Source: Petrocella sp. FN5
GTDB lineage: Bacteria; Bacillota; Clostridia; Lachnospirales; Vallitaleaceae
Assembly (NCBI RefSeq): GCF_029210395.1
Contig: NZ_JARGDP010000006.1
Coordinates: 30,665 to 94,664, forward strand
Direction: 5' to 3'
Length of the DNA: 64,000 bases
Of the stretch, positions 43,577 to 52,781 are shown piece by piece. Made by a program: the position numbers and the translations under genes. How positions within the stretch are numbered: position 1 is the stretch's first letter; each line of letters begins with the position of its first letter. The notes beneath the pieces are model-generated. The model searched no databases. It saw only the letters and a list, made by a program, of their open reading frames with translations, and was not told the origin of the DNA.

Positions 43577-43605
43577 TTGAGATTATTTGTTATTTCCATT
43601 ATAAT
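43577..43605 (+). promoter_or_regulatory. Promoter of the Prli42-like small gene (TTGAGA-17-TATAAT)
   Basis: TTGAGA (43577-43582) and a perfect TATAAT (43600-43605) at 17 bases, 70 bases before the small ORF. Confidence 0.7.
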
Positions 43606-43674
43606 ATAGTTATTGATTAAAGTGAACAGTCAAAGTCCGTTATTTATAAACGCATTAGAATTGGAGTGAATAGA

Positions 43675-43776
43675 ATGTTTTTTCAGAACCGAAAATTAGT
43701 TAAAAAAGTGAGTATTGTGGTGTCCTTAGTTATCGTATTAAGCATGGTGCTTTCGGCCGTTGCATCTTACTTGTAA
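43675..43776 (+). CDS. Prli42-like (DUF4044) membrane microprotein
   Basis: 33 residues: MFFQNRKLVKKV, then one hydrophobic helix (about 13-31) ending in SAVASYL. Its layout matches the small DUF4044/Prli42 proteins of Firmicutes: a short basic N-terminus and one helix with LSMVLSAV near the end. Prli42 anchors the stressosome in Listeria; that role is not shown here. It has its own promoter, GGAGTGA ribosome binding site and terminator, which supports a real gene despite the size. Confidence 0.7.
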   Translation: MFFQNRKLVKKVSIVVSLVIVLSMVLSAVASYL

Positions 43777-43818
43777 ATCATCTTGGGAAGTTAAGTCATG
43801 ATGATAGGACTATGAATG

Positions 43819-43868
43819 AATACATCTAGCCATGGATAGATATCCAAGGTGGGGATGTATTTTTTTTC
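43819..43868 (+). terminator. Terminator after the Prli42-like gene
   Basis: AATACATC (43819-43826) and GATGTATT (43854-43861) with an inner TGGATA/TATCCA hairpin, followed by T8. Confidence 0.75.
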
Positions 43869-43947
43869 TTGCAATATCTTGGATCCTATGATAATATACC
43901 AATATGACAATACATAGTAAACGATACTACATAGGAGGTATGATAAT

Positions 43948-44583
43948 ATGAAAGTCAAAGATCCAATAAGTGCATTAACCCACTTAATAGGTGCTGTGTT
44001 GGCTTGTATAGCCGCAGCCACTTTAATCATAAAAGCAATTGAAGTCGGATCCATGACATATTTAATTACATTTACCATATTTGGATTAAGCCTTATACTG
44101 CTTTATACAGCCAGTACGGTCTACCATATTATTGATCAACCGGAAAGCTTAAGAAGAAAGTACAAACGTATAGACCACATGATGATTTTTGTTTTAATTG
44201 CAGGTACATATACACCGATTTGCTTAATTTCACTTAAAGGAACACTGGGTGTCACTTTGCTAGTGATTATATGGGGTATTGCCATAGCCGGTATTATTAT
44301 GAAAGCATTCTGGTTAGATGCACCAAGATGGTTAACCACAGGTATGTACCTCCTAATGGGTTGGCTCGTAATTGTTGCCATCTATCCGGTATTTAAAGCT
44401 ATGCCCCAAGAAGGATTCAGATGGTTGGTTGCCGGTGGCATCACATATACCATAGGTGGCATCATCTACGGTCTTAAATGGCCACTAAAGCATCGTAAAT
44501 GGTTTGGATTTCATGAGTTGTTTCATCTTTTCGTCATGGGTGGCAGTGCATGCCACTATGTACTGATGATGGGATATGTTTAA
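43948..44583 (+). CDS. Hemolysin III family protein (PAQR-like membrane hydrolase)
   Basis: 211 residues with seven predicted membrane helices. Conserved HlyIII/PAQR positions are visible: PISALTHLIGAVLAC at the N-terminus, STVYHIIDQPE, the KRIDHMMIFVLIAGTYTP segment with His-Asp, and C-terminal HELFHLFVMGGSACHY with paired histidines that would bind zinc. Biochemical function in bacteria is unproven. An AGGAGG precedes the start; monocistronic with a terminator. Confidence 0.92.
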   Translation: MKVKDPISALTHLIGAVLACIAAATLIIKAIEVGSMTYLITFTIFGLSLILLYTASTVYHIIDQPESLRRKYKRIDHMMIFVLIAGTYTPICLISLKGTLGVTLLVIIWGIAIAGIIMKAFWLDAPRWLTTGMYLLMGWLVIVAIYPVFKAMPQEGFRWLVAGGITYTIGGIIYGLKWPLKHRKWFGFHELFHLFVMGGSACHYVLMMGYV

Positions 44584-44632
44584 AATGGTATTTTGATTTA
44601 TGTTGAAGTAAGACGCATATTCAATGATTATG

Positions 44633-44672
44633 AAATCTCTAAGGAAGAAATGCCTTAGAGATTTTATTTTTA
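44633..44672 (+). terminator. Terminator after the hemolysin III gene
   Basis: AAATCTCTAAGG and CCTTAGAGATTT form a 12-bp stem with an 8-base loop and TATTTTT tail. Confidence 0.88.
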
Positions 44673-44731
44673 CGTATTTTTGATAAAGAATACAAGAATC
44701 CTAAAAGGCCTTGAGTCAAGACGAACTGGTA

Positions 44732-44753
44732 TTTACCAATGCTATATGGTAAA
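44732..44753. promoter_or_regulatory. Palindrome TTTACCA-N8-TGGTAAA upstream of the DUF2339 operon
   Basis: Two 7-base arms in perfect inversion, 70 bases before the operon start, suitable for a dimeric regulator or a small hairpin. No matching regulator can be assigned. Confidence 0.45.
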
Positions 44754-44823
44754 ATTATCTGATGTCAGAAATAGAAAAATACTGGAAAATCAGAATGACT
44801 AAGAATGATAGAGGGGTTAGAGT

Positions 44824-47337
44824 ATGGGAACAAGAGAGAATTTGAGGGATATAGTAACAAGACAAAAAGAAGTCTTGATTCAGCTTGAAGCAGAATGTCA
44901 TGCGATTGAAAACAGTGATGTAGCTCGAGAAAATACTATACTAAGGTCTGAACTGAATCATCTCAAAATTGATTATGAAAAAACAAGGATGAAGGCATCC
45001 GCACTTGAAGAGGAGAATGCAGGACTGAAAAATGCATTATATGAGCAAATTTACAATGAAAAGATTAAAATTGTAAATACCACAGTTCAAAAACTGGATG
45101 TATATTTCAAAGCCAATATAAAGGGAGAACAAAATAGGCTCACAAGTCTAGAAAAAGGTGTCCAATCAAGAATAAATGATATCACAAAAACCTTGCATCG
45201 ATATAATATCGATGCAAAAGATGAAATCTATATACGACTTGGTGAATTAACGGCCCTGCTTAATGAAAAAGTGACAATGGCCCGGGCGAAGTTGGCTCAT
45301 ACCCACACGGCTTTTTCTGAAGCTGAGAGGATGGAGATTGAGGCGCTTAAGCGTGAACAAATTACAGACGAACAAGTGCGTGTCATGGCTAAGAAGAATA
45401 ATATTGAAAGATTTGTTGGACTGAATTTACTCAACGCAGTTGGTATATTTCTCATTATCATAGGGGTGATTACTGCCGCACGTTTCACATACGTTCAATT
45501 GCCCGATTTGTTAAAAGGCATAATGATGTTTGTACTAGGTGCCTCTATGTTGACGGTTGGGGAGTTCTTGAATAGAAAAAAACCAAATATTTTTTCTCTG
45601 GGTATAACGGCTGGAGGTGTTGGTGTATTATATGTGGCACTGGCAACAAGCTATTTTGGATTATCAATCCTTGATATGTACCCTGCTATAGCCGTCTGCA
45701 TATTGATCACGGCAGTGGCGTTTGTTCTTTCCAATCGTTATAATTCACAAACAATCATGGTATTTGCACTAATCGGTGGGTACCTACCAATGTTCTCTAT
45801 CGGTTCGGAGATAGCCATTATTTATGGAGCTATGATATATTTTGTGGCTCTTAACTTACTGGCCCTTATGGTGGCATTTGGTAAAAAGTGGCGTATACCT
45901 TCATTTATTGGATTGGCTTTAAATATAATCGGCACCGTATACATTTGTTTTAATTTTGCATACGGCTCGACGCGTATAGAAAAAACCATAGTCATACTCT
46001 ATGTACTCTTTGCCTTCCTAATTTACACATTCATACCAATCATCAGCACATACCGTACAAATGGTAAATTTAGAAAATCGGATGTGGTGCTCCTTGGGGT
46101 AAACACATTTTTCAGTAGTATGATTATGTATGGCGTATTTTACATGTTTGACTTAGTCGATTATAATGGCGCACTCGCGATTGCTTTTGCCACCATTTAT
46201 TTGCTTCTAGGCAGACTGATTGAGAAAAAATTTACTGGCGAAGAAAGAAATACAAAAGCCTTGTTTTACTTAACGGGACTTGCCTTCGTTGTGCTAATCA
46301 TACCCCTTCAATTTGGGCGAGCTTGGTTATCCCTAGGATGGCTTGCAGAAGGTGTTGCACTCTCAGTGTATGGCATTTTACACAATGAGAAAATCTTTAA
46401 GCGCTCAGGACTTATTATAAGTGGCTTATGTTTATTTGCTTTTTTGTGGTTTGACTATGTTTGGAGAATAGATCATTTGTTTGCTTATAAATACCTAGCA
46501 ATGACCCTTGGCAGTTTGATGATATTAGGCTCATACATGTACAAAAAAATGATGTCAAGTGGTTTTGTAACCATTTACAAGTACTTTGTACTTGCAAATA
46601 TTTGGTTTTATACGCTCTATATCATTGAGGAATTGAAGAATATGCTACTTAACATTTATGGGAATGCAGGTACCTATAATATAGATTATTTAATGGGTGC
46701 ATTGGCAATCGTCAGCACATTTTTGATTGCTTATGCCTTGCCGAGAATAAAGATGTTGTCTGATCTAGGTACGAAAATAATCTCTATGATTCTATATATT
46801 GTTGGCGTTCTTTGGTTATTTGCACTTAATGCTGTTTATAATCTAATCCTTCCATCTGAATCCGGTTCTCTTGGCATGACTTTTATCGGAACCTTGGTAC
46901 TTGTTGTTGTCGGAACAATCTCTGTGCTTGCTATACGGGATTTGATGAAACTTATAGTAATGGGGAGAAAATTAGGCATCGAGTGGTACCCATTAATGAT
47001 TTCAGGGTATTTTGTTCTCATCCTGACTCAAAATTTGATCACACAATATAACTTGTCCTTTTCAAGTGCAGCCATCAGTATTATCTACGTTTTGACAGCC
47101 CTTGCTTGGATTGTCTTTGGATTTATGAAGCGGTATTCCTTTATACGGAAGTTCGGCCTTGGACTAGCTATTTTTACAGTGATTAAATTATTCTTATTGG
47201 ATTTATCGAGCCTAACACAAGGCTATAAAATTCTATCTTACTTTGCACTTGGGGTTACGCTTGTCGCAATATCATTTGTGTATCAGTATTTCAGTAAGCG
47301 ATTAGAACTAAAAGAGGAGGTATCTGCGGATGTATAG
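44824..47337 (+). CDS. DUF2339 polytopic membrane protein
   Basis: 837 residues. The N-terminal 180 residues are cytoplasmic and largely coiled coil (RQKEVLIQLEAECHAIE...), then about 24 hydrophobic helices beginning near residue 200 with the family pattern GLNLLNAVGIFLIIIGVITAARF. Function of DUF2339 is unknown; pairing with a DUF3999 protein is common and suggests an envelope or polysaccharide role. The next gene overlaps by 8 bases. Confidence 0.85.
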   Translation: MGTRENLRDIVTRQKEVLIQLEAECHAIENSDVARENTILRSELNHLKIDYEKTRMKASALEEENAGLKNALYEQIYNEKIKIVNTTVQKLDVYFKANIKGEQNRLTSLEKGVQSRINDITKTLHRYNIDAKDEIYIRLGELTALLNEKVTMARAKLAHTHTAFSEAERMEIEALKREQITDEQVRVMAKKNNIERFVGLNLLNAVGIFLIIIGVITAARFTYVQLPDLLKGIMMFVLGASMLTVGEFLNRKKPNIFSLGITAGGVGVLYVALATSYFGLSILDMYPAIAVCILITAVAFVLSNRYNSQTIMVFALIGGYLPMFSIGSEIAIIYGAMIYFVALNLLALMVAFGKKWRIPSFIGLALNIIGTVYICFNFAYGSTRIEKTIVILYVLFAFLIYTFIPIISTYRTNGKFRKSDVVLLGVNTFFSSMIMYGVFYMFDLVDYNGALAIAFATIYLLLGRLIEKKFTGEERNTKALFYLTGLAFVVLIIPLQFGRAWLSLGWLAEGVALSVYGILHNEKIFKRSGLIISGLCLFAFLWFDYVWRIDHLFAYKYLAMTLGSLMILGSYMYKKMMSSGFVTIYKYFVLANIWFYTLYIIEELKNMLLNIYGNAGTYNIDYLMGALAIVSTFLIAYALPRIKMLSDLGTKIISMILYIVGVLWLFALNAVYNLILPSESGSLGMTFIGTLVLVVVGTISVLAIRDLMKLIVMGRKLGIEWYPLMISGYFVLILTQNLITQYNLSFSSAAISIIYVLTALAWIVFGFMKRYSFIRKFGLGLAIFTVIKLFLLDLSSLTQGYKILSYFALGVTLVAISFVYQYFSKRLELKEEVSADV

Positions 47338-48514
47338 GCGAATCATGAGTGTAATTGTATTGCTACTTTTTTTTAGTACAAGTACTGTATTAGCCCATGT
47401 AGCAACGATTCAGATTAAGGGTGAAAACAAATATAAGGCGGTTAGACTCACACCGGAGATTTATAACAAGGCAAACAAGGATTTGTCGGATCTCTTAATT
47501 AAAAACAGTTCTGGTGAAGCTGTGCCTTATTTTCTTAATACCGGATTTCAAACGCAAAATACTGACAGAGAAACTTACCCAATGACGCTGATTCATTCAT
47601 ATACAAAGAATAACAGCTTTTATTTTGATTATAAGCTCGCAACAGAAAGAGAATGGGACACCCTTGCAACATCCATTGAGGTTTCAACCGGAAACACGAA
47701 CTTTGCAAAGATTGTAGATGTCTATGGCAGCCATGATAACATTCATTGGGCCTTTGTAACCAATGACAAGTTCTATGCCATTGATGGTATATCAAAGTTA
47801 AGTATAGAATTTAGTGAACCGAATAAGTATACGCACTATCGATTTAAACTTGCGAACAATCTGGAAGAAATTTCTTTTGATACAGTAGATCTGGTTTACA
47901 GTATGAATGCCAGGGAGAATAACTACTTTATAGAAAGTATGACGCCTGTATTTCATATTGAAGAGAAAGATCAAAGGACATATATAAAAATAGAAGGATT
48001 AAGGAATCTAAGACTGTGCGATGTTACAATTGAGACAGACAGCATGTTTAAGCGAAGGGTGAGTTTACCTCTTTCGTCCGGCAAGGAGATATACAATCTA
48101 TCGGTATACGACACTTCTTATTCAGATACAACCCTACCCCTTGATGGACAGATTTCACAAGAAGACATGTTTACTATGATTATTATCAATAATGATGATA
48201 AGCCCATTCATATTAAAGGTATTACTGTAAGGTATTACGCTGACGAAGTGGTATTTGAGGGGATTTCAAATGAAAGTTACACCCTTGATTTTGGATTGGA
48301 TGCTACAAAGACCTCGCCTGTATATGATATTGCAAGCTATAAAGAAGAAATATTAAAAGGCACCATTGACCAAGTCTCCATTAGCAATATAGCCTATGAT
48401 GGGATAGAAGAAACACCGGTAAAGTGGGATTATAAGTTTATTTTCAATATTGTGGTCATCGTAACGACTGTATTATTAGGCGGTTTAATAGTGGCTCGCT
48501 TAAAACATAAATAA
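47330..48514 (+). CDS. DUF3999-like exported membrane protein
   Basis: 394 residues: signal peptide (about 1-22, ending in LAHV), a beta-rich extracellular region with galactose-binding-like features (DVYGSHDNIHWAFV and THYRFKLANN look like discoidin/F5-8 type strands), and one C-terminal membrane helix (about 370-388) followed by a short basic tail. Partner of the overlapping DUF2339 gene. Assignment to DUF3999 rests on this architecture and the pairing. Confidence 0.7.
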   Translation: MYRRIMSVIVLLLFFSTSTVLAHVATIQIKGENKYKAVRLTPEIYNKANKDLSDLLIKNSSGEAVPYFLNTGFQTQNTDRETYPMTLIHSYTKNNSFYFDYKLATEREWDTLATSIEVSTGNTNFAKIVDVYGSHDNIHWAFVTNDKFYAIDGISKLSIEFSEPNKYTHYRFKLANNLEEISFDTVDLVYSMNARENNYFIESMTPVFHIEEKDQRTYIKIEGLRNLRLCDVTIETDSMFKRRVSLPLSSGKEIYNLSVYDTSYSDTTLPLDGQISQEDMFTMIIINNDDKPIHIKGITVRYYADEVVFEGISNESYTLDFGLDATKTSPVYDIASYKEEILKGTIDQVSISNIAYDGIEETPVKWDYKFIFNIVVIVTTVLLGGLIVARLKHK

Positions 48515-48552
48515 GAACATTCGTTATACGCCTTTTTGGGCAGGTGCAAAGC

Positions 48553-48581
48553 TTGACAAATCATATACACTATATTATAAA
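48553..48581 (+). promoter_or_regulatory. LacI-family gene promoter (TTGACA-17-TATAAA)
   Basis: TTGACA (48553-48558) and TATAAA (48576-48581) with a 17-base spacer, 37 bases before the ATG at 48619. Confidence 0.7.
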
Positions 48582-48618
48582 GGTAGTAGCAAACTCGCAA
48601 AATAAAGGTGGAACAGAT

Positions 48619-49635
48619 ATGAATATATATGATGTAGCCAAGTTGTCAAATGTCTCAATAGCGACTGTTTCAAGGGTCATAAATAACAAACCGGGCGTTA
48701 GTACCGCTGCTAGGGATAGGGTACTTAAAGCGATTGAAGAAACCGGTTTTAGACCTAACCAGATTGCTAAAAGTCTGACAAACAATAAAACCAATATTCT
48801 AGGTATTGTTATGCCTGGGATGAATAACTACTATAGTGATCGAATAGATGCCATTAATAAGGTTTGCAAACAACGTGGCTACGGATTGATGATTACGGCC
48901 AACTATAAGGACAGCAATTCAACGGAGGAAGATATTGCCAATTTTAATCTTTTGCACGAAAAAAGAGTAGATGGCATTATTTATTTTCCGACCAATGTTA
49001 TGCAGGAACATATTGATGCTATTAAACGTATTCGTAAAAAGATGCCTGTGGTCATAACAGATAAAGAAATAAGAGATCTTAGATTGCCTTGTGTAATCCA
49101 AGATTTTGTATCACCCACTCAAGAGATTGTTGATTATTTTATTCAAAAAAAGCACAAAAGGATTGCTTTTATAAAAGGTTCATCCTATGACAGGTCAAAT
49201 GCAACACGTCATGAAGCCTATAAGACGGCTTTGACAGAAGCGGGTCTAACCTATGATGAGGCGCTTGTTGCCGAAGGCGCTTACTCCGTTGATTCAGGCT
49301 ATGCGGCGATGATGGAAATCATATTGCGCTGTGAAGTTATGCCAACAGCAGTTTTTGCCGCCAATGACCATATGGCGATAGGCGCTATGAAGGCACTTAA
49401 GGAAAAAGGCGTTAGAATACCGATGGAAATAGAAGTTATCGGCTATGATGATATAGAATTTGCCAAGTATGTGACCCCAAGCTTATCGACAGTTAGAGTC
49501 GATCAATATGTTATGGGGAAGCTTGCGGCAACGATGCTCATTGATCTGATTGAAGGGGATTTAAAAGACCATCATGAGATGACCATGGGCTATGAACTCA
49601 TACATAGAGAAAGTACAAGAAAAGTAACAAGTTAG
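48619..49635 (+). CDS. LacI-family transcriptional regulator
   Basis: 338 residues: N-terminal helix-turn-helix (MNIYDVAKLSNVSIATVSRVINNKPGVS) with hinge, then a periplasmic-binding-protein-like effector domain (ILGIVMPGMNNYYSDR...; ends with GYDDIEFAKYVTPSLSTVRVDQ and HRESTRK). The ATG at 48619 follows AAAGGTGG; a promoter lies between it and the upstream in-frame start at 48544. It probably responds to a sugar. No sugar operon is adjacent, though an amylase lies 4 kb downstream. Confidence 0.93.
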   Translation: MNIYDVAKLSNVSIATVSRVINNKPGVSTAARDRVLKAIEETGFRPNQIAKSLTNNKTNILGIVMPGMNNYYSDRIDAINKVCKQRGYGLMITANYKDSNSTEEDIANFNLLHEKRVDGIIYFPTNVMQEHIDAIKRIRKKMPVVITDKEIRDLRLPCVIQDFVSPTQEIVDYFIQKKHKRIAFIKGSSYDRSNATRHEAYKTALTEAGLTYDEALVAEGAYSVDSGYAAMMEIILRCEVMPTAVFAANDHMAIGAMKALKEKGVRIPMEIEVIGYDDIEFAKYVTPSLSTVRVDQYVMGKLAATMLIDLIEGDLKDHHEMTMGYELIHRESTRKVTS

Positions 49636-49709
49636 GTTCATTATTGTGTATAATAGTCTTATAGAATCGAAATAGATATTTATATGACATTTAGAAAGTA
49701 AGGTAACCC

Positions 49710-51440
49710 ATGAAACATTTATTGATTGGCATTAATGCAAAGTTTATACATTCCAACCTTGCCATACGTTATATACAAGCTTTTGGTAAGAAAAAGGGAT
49801 TAACCATAGATTATTCTGAATATACAATCAACCAATCTATAGACTATATTTTGGATGAAATCATGAAGCAGGAACCGCATCTGATTGGGTTTTCCTGCTA
49901 TTTGTGGAATATAGAGATTATTGTAAAATTAGTTCAGATGATACGTCAGATACATCCGAAGATGATCATTGTCTTAGGGGGGCCGGAAGTATCTTATAAC
50001 CCGGCCACATGGATGACGGCTCACTCGGAAATAGATTATATAATCTCAGGGGAAGGTGAGATACCCACGTTCAACTTGCTTACTTGCCTTGAAAAAGGCT
50101 GGGATGATGGGTTGAAGCAGATAGGTAGTCTAACCTATAGAAGCAAAGGTTTTATTAAGCAGAATCATCAAGAACCACCTATGTCTATGGCGGAGGTTCT
50201 GTTTCCCTACAAAGAAGACCTTCTAGGTCTTGAACATAGAATTATCTATTATGAAACCTCAAGAGGATGTCCTTTTAACTGCGAGTATTGTCTATCATCG
50301 ATTGAAAAAGGTGTACGATTTAGGCCTCTTAACATGGTCTATAAGGAACTCCAGTTCTTCTTAAATCAAGAGGTTAGACAGGTGAAATTTGTAGATCGTA
50401 CTTTTAATGCAAAAAGAAGCCACAGCATGGCCATATGGACCTATTTAAGGGACCATGATAATGGAAAAACGAACTTTCACTTCGAAATCACCGCAGACTT
50501 ACTGGATGAAGAGGAAATTCTCTTTCTGAAAACCATTCGAGTGGGCTTGTTTCAGTTTGAGATTGGTGTTCAGTCTACCAACTTAGAAACCATAGTGGAT
50601 ATTAATCGACAAACTGATTTTGAAGTCTTAAGAAAGCGGGTACTGGCCTTAAAAGCAAATGGTAACATCCATCTTCATTTGGATTTAATTGCCGGGCTTC
50701 CTAAAGAAACCTACCAAGCTTTTGGGAAATCCTTTAATGATGTTATGGCCATTAGCCCGGAGCAATTGCAACTAGGGTTTCTTAAAGTGTTGAAAGGCTC
50801 TAAAATAGATGAACAACAAGAAACATATGGTATCATCAGTAGAAAACATCCACCTTATGAAGTTCTTAAGACACGCGAAATGGGTTATGAAGACCTTAGA
50901 AGGCTTAAAGATATAGAAGTGCTGCTTGAGTACTATTACAACAGCGGTCAGTTTTCTAACAGTATTACCTATCTTATGAAAGGATATGACCATCCTTTTG
51001 ATTTCTTTGAGGTATTGCGTGAATTCTGGGTAGCAGAAGGGCTATATCATATCAAACATCATAAGATCAAATTTTACGATCTCTTATATCAATTTGGTCA
51101 ACAGGAATCAAGTGTAAATGAATATTTGCTAGCACAGTGGCTCATTCATGATCTGTGCATGCAAGAGAAGCCTAAGAAATGGCCAAACTTTGCCAATGTA
51201 AGAGAAGGATTATCAATGGAAGTAAAGACTTTTTATCAAAGTGAGCATCATCCGGATCATTTATTTAAGGGTTATGAGGATTTTAACACGAAGCAAATCA
51301 TGCGCATGAGCCATGTAGAACAATATGATTTCAATCCCTTATCAGGATCAAATGACAATGGTATTTACCATATTTTTTATAACTATCGATTAAGAGACAA
51401 GATGACAGGAAAGGCATTAGCCACTAGAATTAGGTTATAA
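49710..51440 (+). CDS. B12-binding-domain radical SAM protein, DUF4080 type
   Basis: 576 residues: N-terminal cobalamin-binding-like Rossmann domain (1-130, with VLGGPEVSYNP and SGEGE), radical SAM core with C187-x3-C191-x2-C194 (GCPFNCEYC), and a C-terminal DUF4080 domain (about 380-570). This family is widespread in Clostridia and has no assigned reaction. No canonical DxHxxG cobalamin motif is seen, so cobalamin dependence is uncertain. It precedes nth by 17 bases. Confidence 0.87.
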   Translation: MKHLLIGINAKFIHSNLAIRYIQAFGKKKGLTIDYSEYTINQSIDYILDEIMKQEPHLIGFSCYLWNIEIIVKLVQMIRQIHPKMIIVLGGPEVSYNPATWMTAHSEIDYIISGEGEIPTFNLLTCLEKGWDDGLKQIGSLTYRSKGFIKQNHQEPPMSMAEVLFPYKEDLLGLEHRIIYYETSRGCPFNCEYCLSSIEKGVRFRPLNMVYKELQFFLNQEVRQVKFVDRTFNAKRSHSMAIWTYLRDHDNGKTNFHFEITADLLDEEEILFLKTIRVGLFQFEIGVQSTNLETIVDINRQTDFEVLRKRVLALKANGNIHLHLDLIAGLPKETYQAFGKSFNDVMAISPEQLQLGFLKVLKGSKIDEQQETYGIISRKHPPYEVLKTREMGYEDLRRLKDIEVLLEYYYNSGQFSNSITYLMKGYDHPFDFFEVLREFWVAEGLYHIKHHKIKFYDLLYQFGQQESSVNEYLLAQWLIHDLCMQEKPKKWPNFANVREGLSMEVKTFYQSEHHPDHLFKGYEDFNTKQIMRMSHVEQYDFNPLSGSNDNGIYHIFYNYRLRDKMTGKALATRIRL

Positions 51441-51457
51441 TGCCATATAGGTGACTT

Positions 51458-52138
51458 ATGATTAACAAGAGGAGAATGGAAAGAATATTGGATCAGTTGG
51501 ATGCGGTTTATGGTAAAGAACATGTCTGCTATTTGAATAATGAAAGTGATTGGCAACTTTTAATCGCAACCCAATTAAGTGCCCAGTGTACAGACGAGCG
51601 CGTCAATATGGTCACACCAGCTTTGTTCGAAGAATTTAACTCCATCAAAGCTTTTGCAGAAGCCGATATTTATAATATTGAAAAAGCGATACATTCAACC
51701 GGTTTTTATAGAAATAAGGCAAAAAACATCAAAGCCTGTTGCCAGCTGCTTCTCACAGAGCATAATGGTAAGGTTCCAGTTGACATCGATGCCTTAACTC
51801 AGTTGCCGGGGGTTGGTAGGAAAACAGCTAATGTTGTACTGGGACATAAATACAATGTACCGGCAATTGTTGTGGATACTCATGTGAAAAGGATATCCAA
51901 TAAACTAGGATTTACAGAGTTAGCCGACCCCGTTAAAATAGAGTTTGATTTAATGGAAAAAATACCAAAAGAACATTGGCTCAGATACAATACACAGATT
52001 ATTGCCCATGGTCGTACCTTGTGTACAGCCCGTTCACCAAAATGTGACCAATGTTTTTTACTCAAAGATTGCCCAGGTGGACTTTATGAGATGTACAATA
52101 GAATCATAAAGAACGAAGGATTAAAGGAGAAAGAATGA
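51458..52138 (+). CDS. nth: Endonuclease III
   Basis: DNA glycosylase/AP lyase for oxidised pyrimidines. 226 residues: HhH motif LPGVGRKTANVVLG with the catalytic lysine, catalytic Asp in VVDTHVKR, and the [4Fe-4S] ligands C-x6-C-x2-C-x5-C (CTARSPKCDQCFLLKDC). It overlaps udk by 4 bases and may be co-transcribed with the upstream radical SAM gene. Confidence 0.95.
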   Translation: MINKRRMERILDQLDAVYGKEHVCYLNNESDWQLLIATQLSAQCTDERVNMVTPALFEEFNSIKAFAEADIYNIEKAIHSTGFYRNKAKNIKACCQLLLTEHNGKVPVDIDALTQLPGVGRKTANVVLGHKYNVPAIVVDTHVKRISNKLGFTELADPVKIEFDLMEKIPKEHWLRYNTQIIAHGRTLCTARSPKCDQCFLLKDCPGGLYEMYNRIIKNEGLKEKE

Positions 52139-52758
52139 TGAAGCAACCCATCGTGATTGGAATAGCAGGTGGCACAGGGTCGGGGAAAACGACATTGGTC
52201 AACAGACTTAAGGAAGTGGTGGGTAATGAGGTGGTTACTCTTACTCATGATTATTATTACAAGGCGAACAAGGATAAATCTTTTGAAGTACGCAGTAAAA
52301 TGAACTATGACCATCCACATGCTTTTGATACAGATATGTTGGTGACAGACATTATTGCCTTAAAAGAAGGACATGCTATTGAGCATCCCGTTTATGACTT
52401 TATGAATCATACAAGAGCCGTGGAAACAGTTCATGTAGAGCCAAAGAGAGTGATTATCGTTGAAGGCATTTTAATTTTTGAGCATAAATCTCTAAGGGAA
52501 CTTCTAGATATGAAGATATTTGTAGACACAGATGCAGATGTAAGGATTATTAGGCGTCTGGTAAGAGATGTCAAAGAACGGGGTAGAAGCATGGATTCTG
52601 TCATCGAGCAGTATCTTACGACCGTCAAGATAATGCATGAAGAATTTGTAGAACCTTCAAAGAAGCACGCAGATATTATCGTGCCAGAAGGTGGTTACAA
52701 CAAAGTGGCCCTGTCTATGATTAGAGATCGTATCAGAACCTTATTGGTTGAACAATAG
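52135..52758 (+). CDS. udk: Uridine kinase
   Basis: Phosphorylates uridine and cytidine in pyrimidine salvage. 207 residues with P-loop GGTGSGKT at 12-19, HDYYYKANKD, NYDHPHAFDTDML and the RRLVRDVKERGRS lid. The start overlaps the nth stop (ATGATG/TGA). Followed 23 bases later by the dehydrogenase gene. Confidence 0.94.
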   Translation: MMKQPIVIGIAGGTGSGKTTLVNRLKEVVGNEVVTLTHDYYYKANKDKSFEVRSKMNYDHPHAFDTDMLVTDIIALKEGHAIEHPVYDFMNHTRAVETVHVEPKRVIIVEGILIFEHKSLRELLDMKIFVDTDADVRIIRRLVRDVKERGRSMDSVIEQYLTTVKIMHEEFVEPSKKHADIIVPEGGYNKVALSMIRDRIRTLLVEQ

Positions 52759-52781
52759 TGGGTTAAAAGGAAAGGTGACTT

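Noticed and set aside
48544..48618. An upstream start for the LacI-family gene adding 25 residues
   Set aside because: A TTGACA-17-TATAAA promoter lies inside this stretch and the ribosome binding site belongs to the ATG at 48619.
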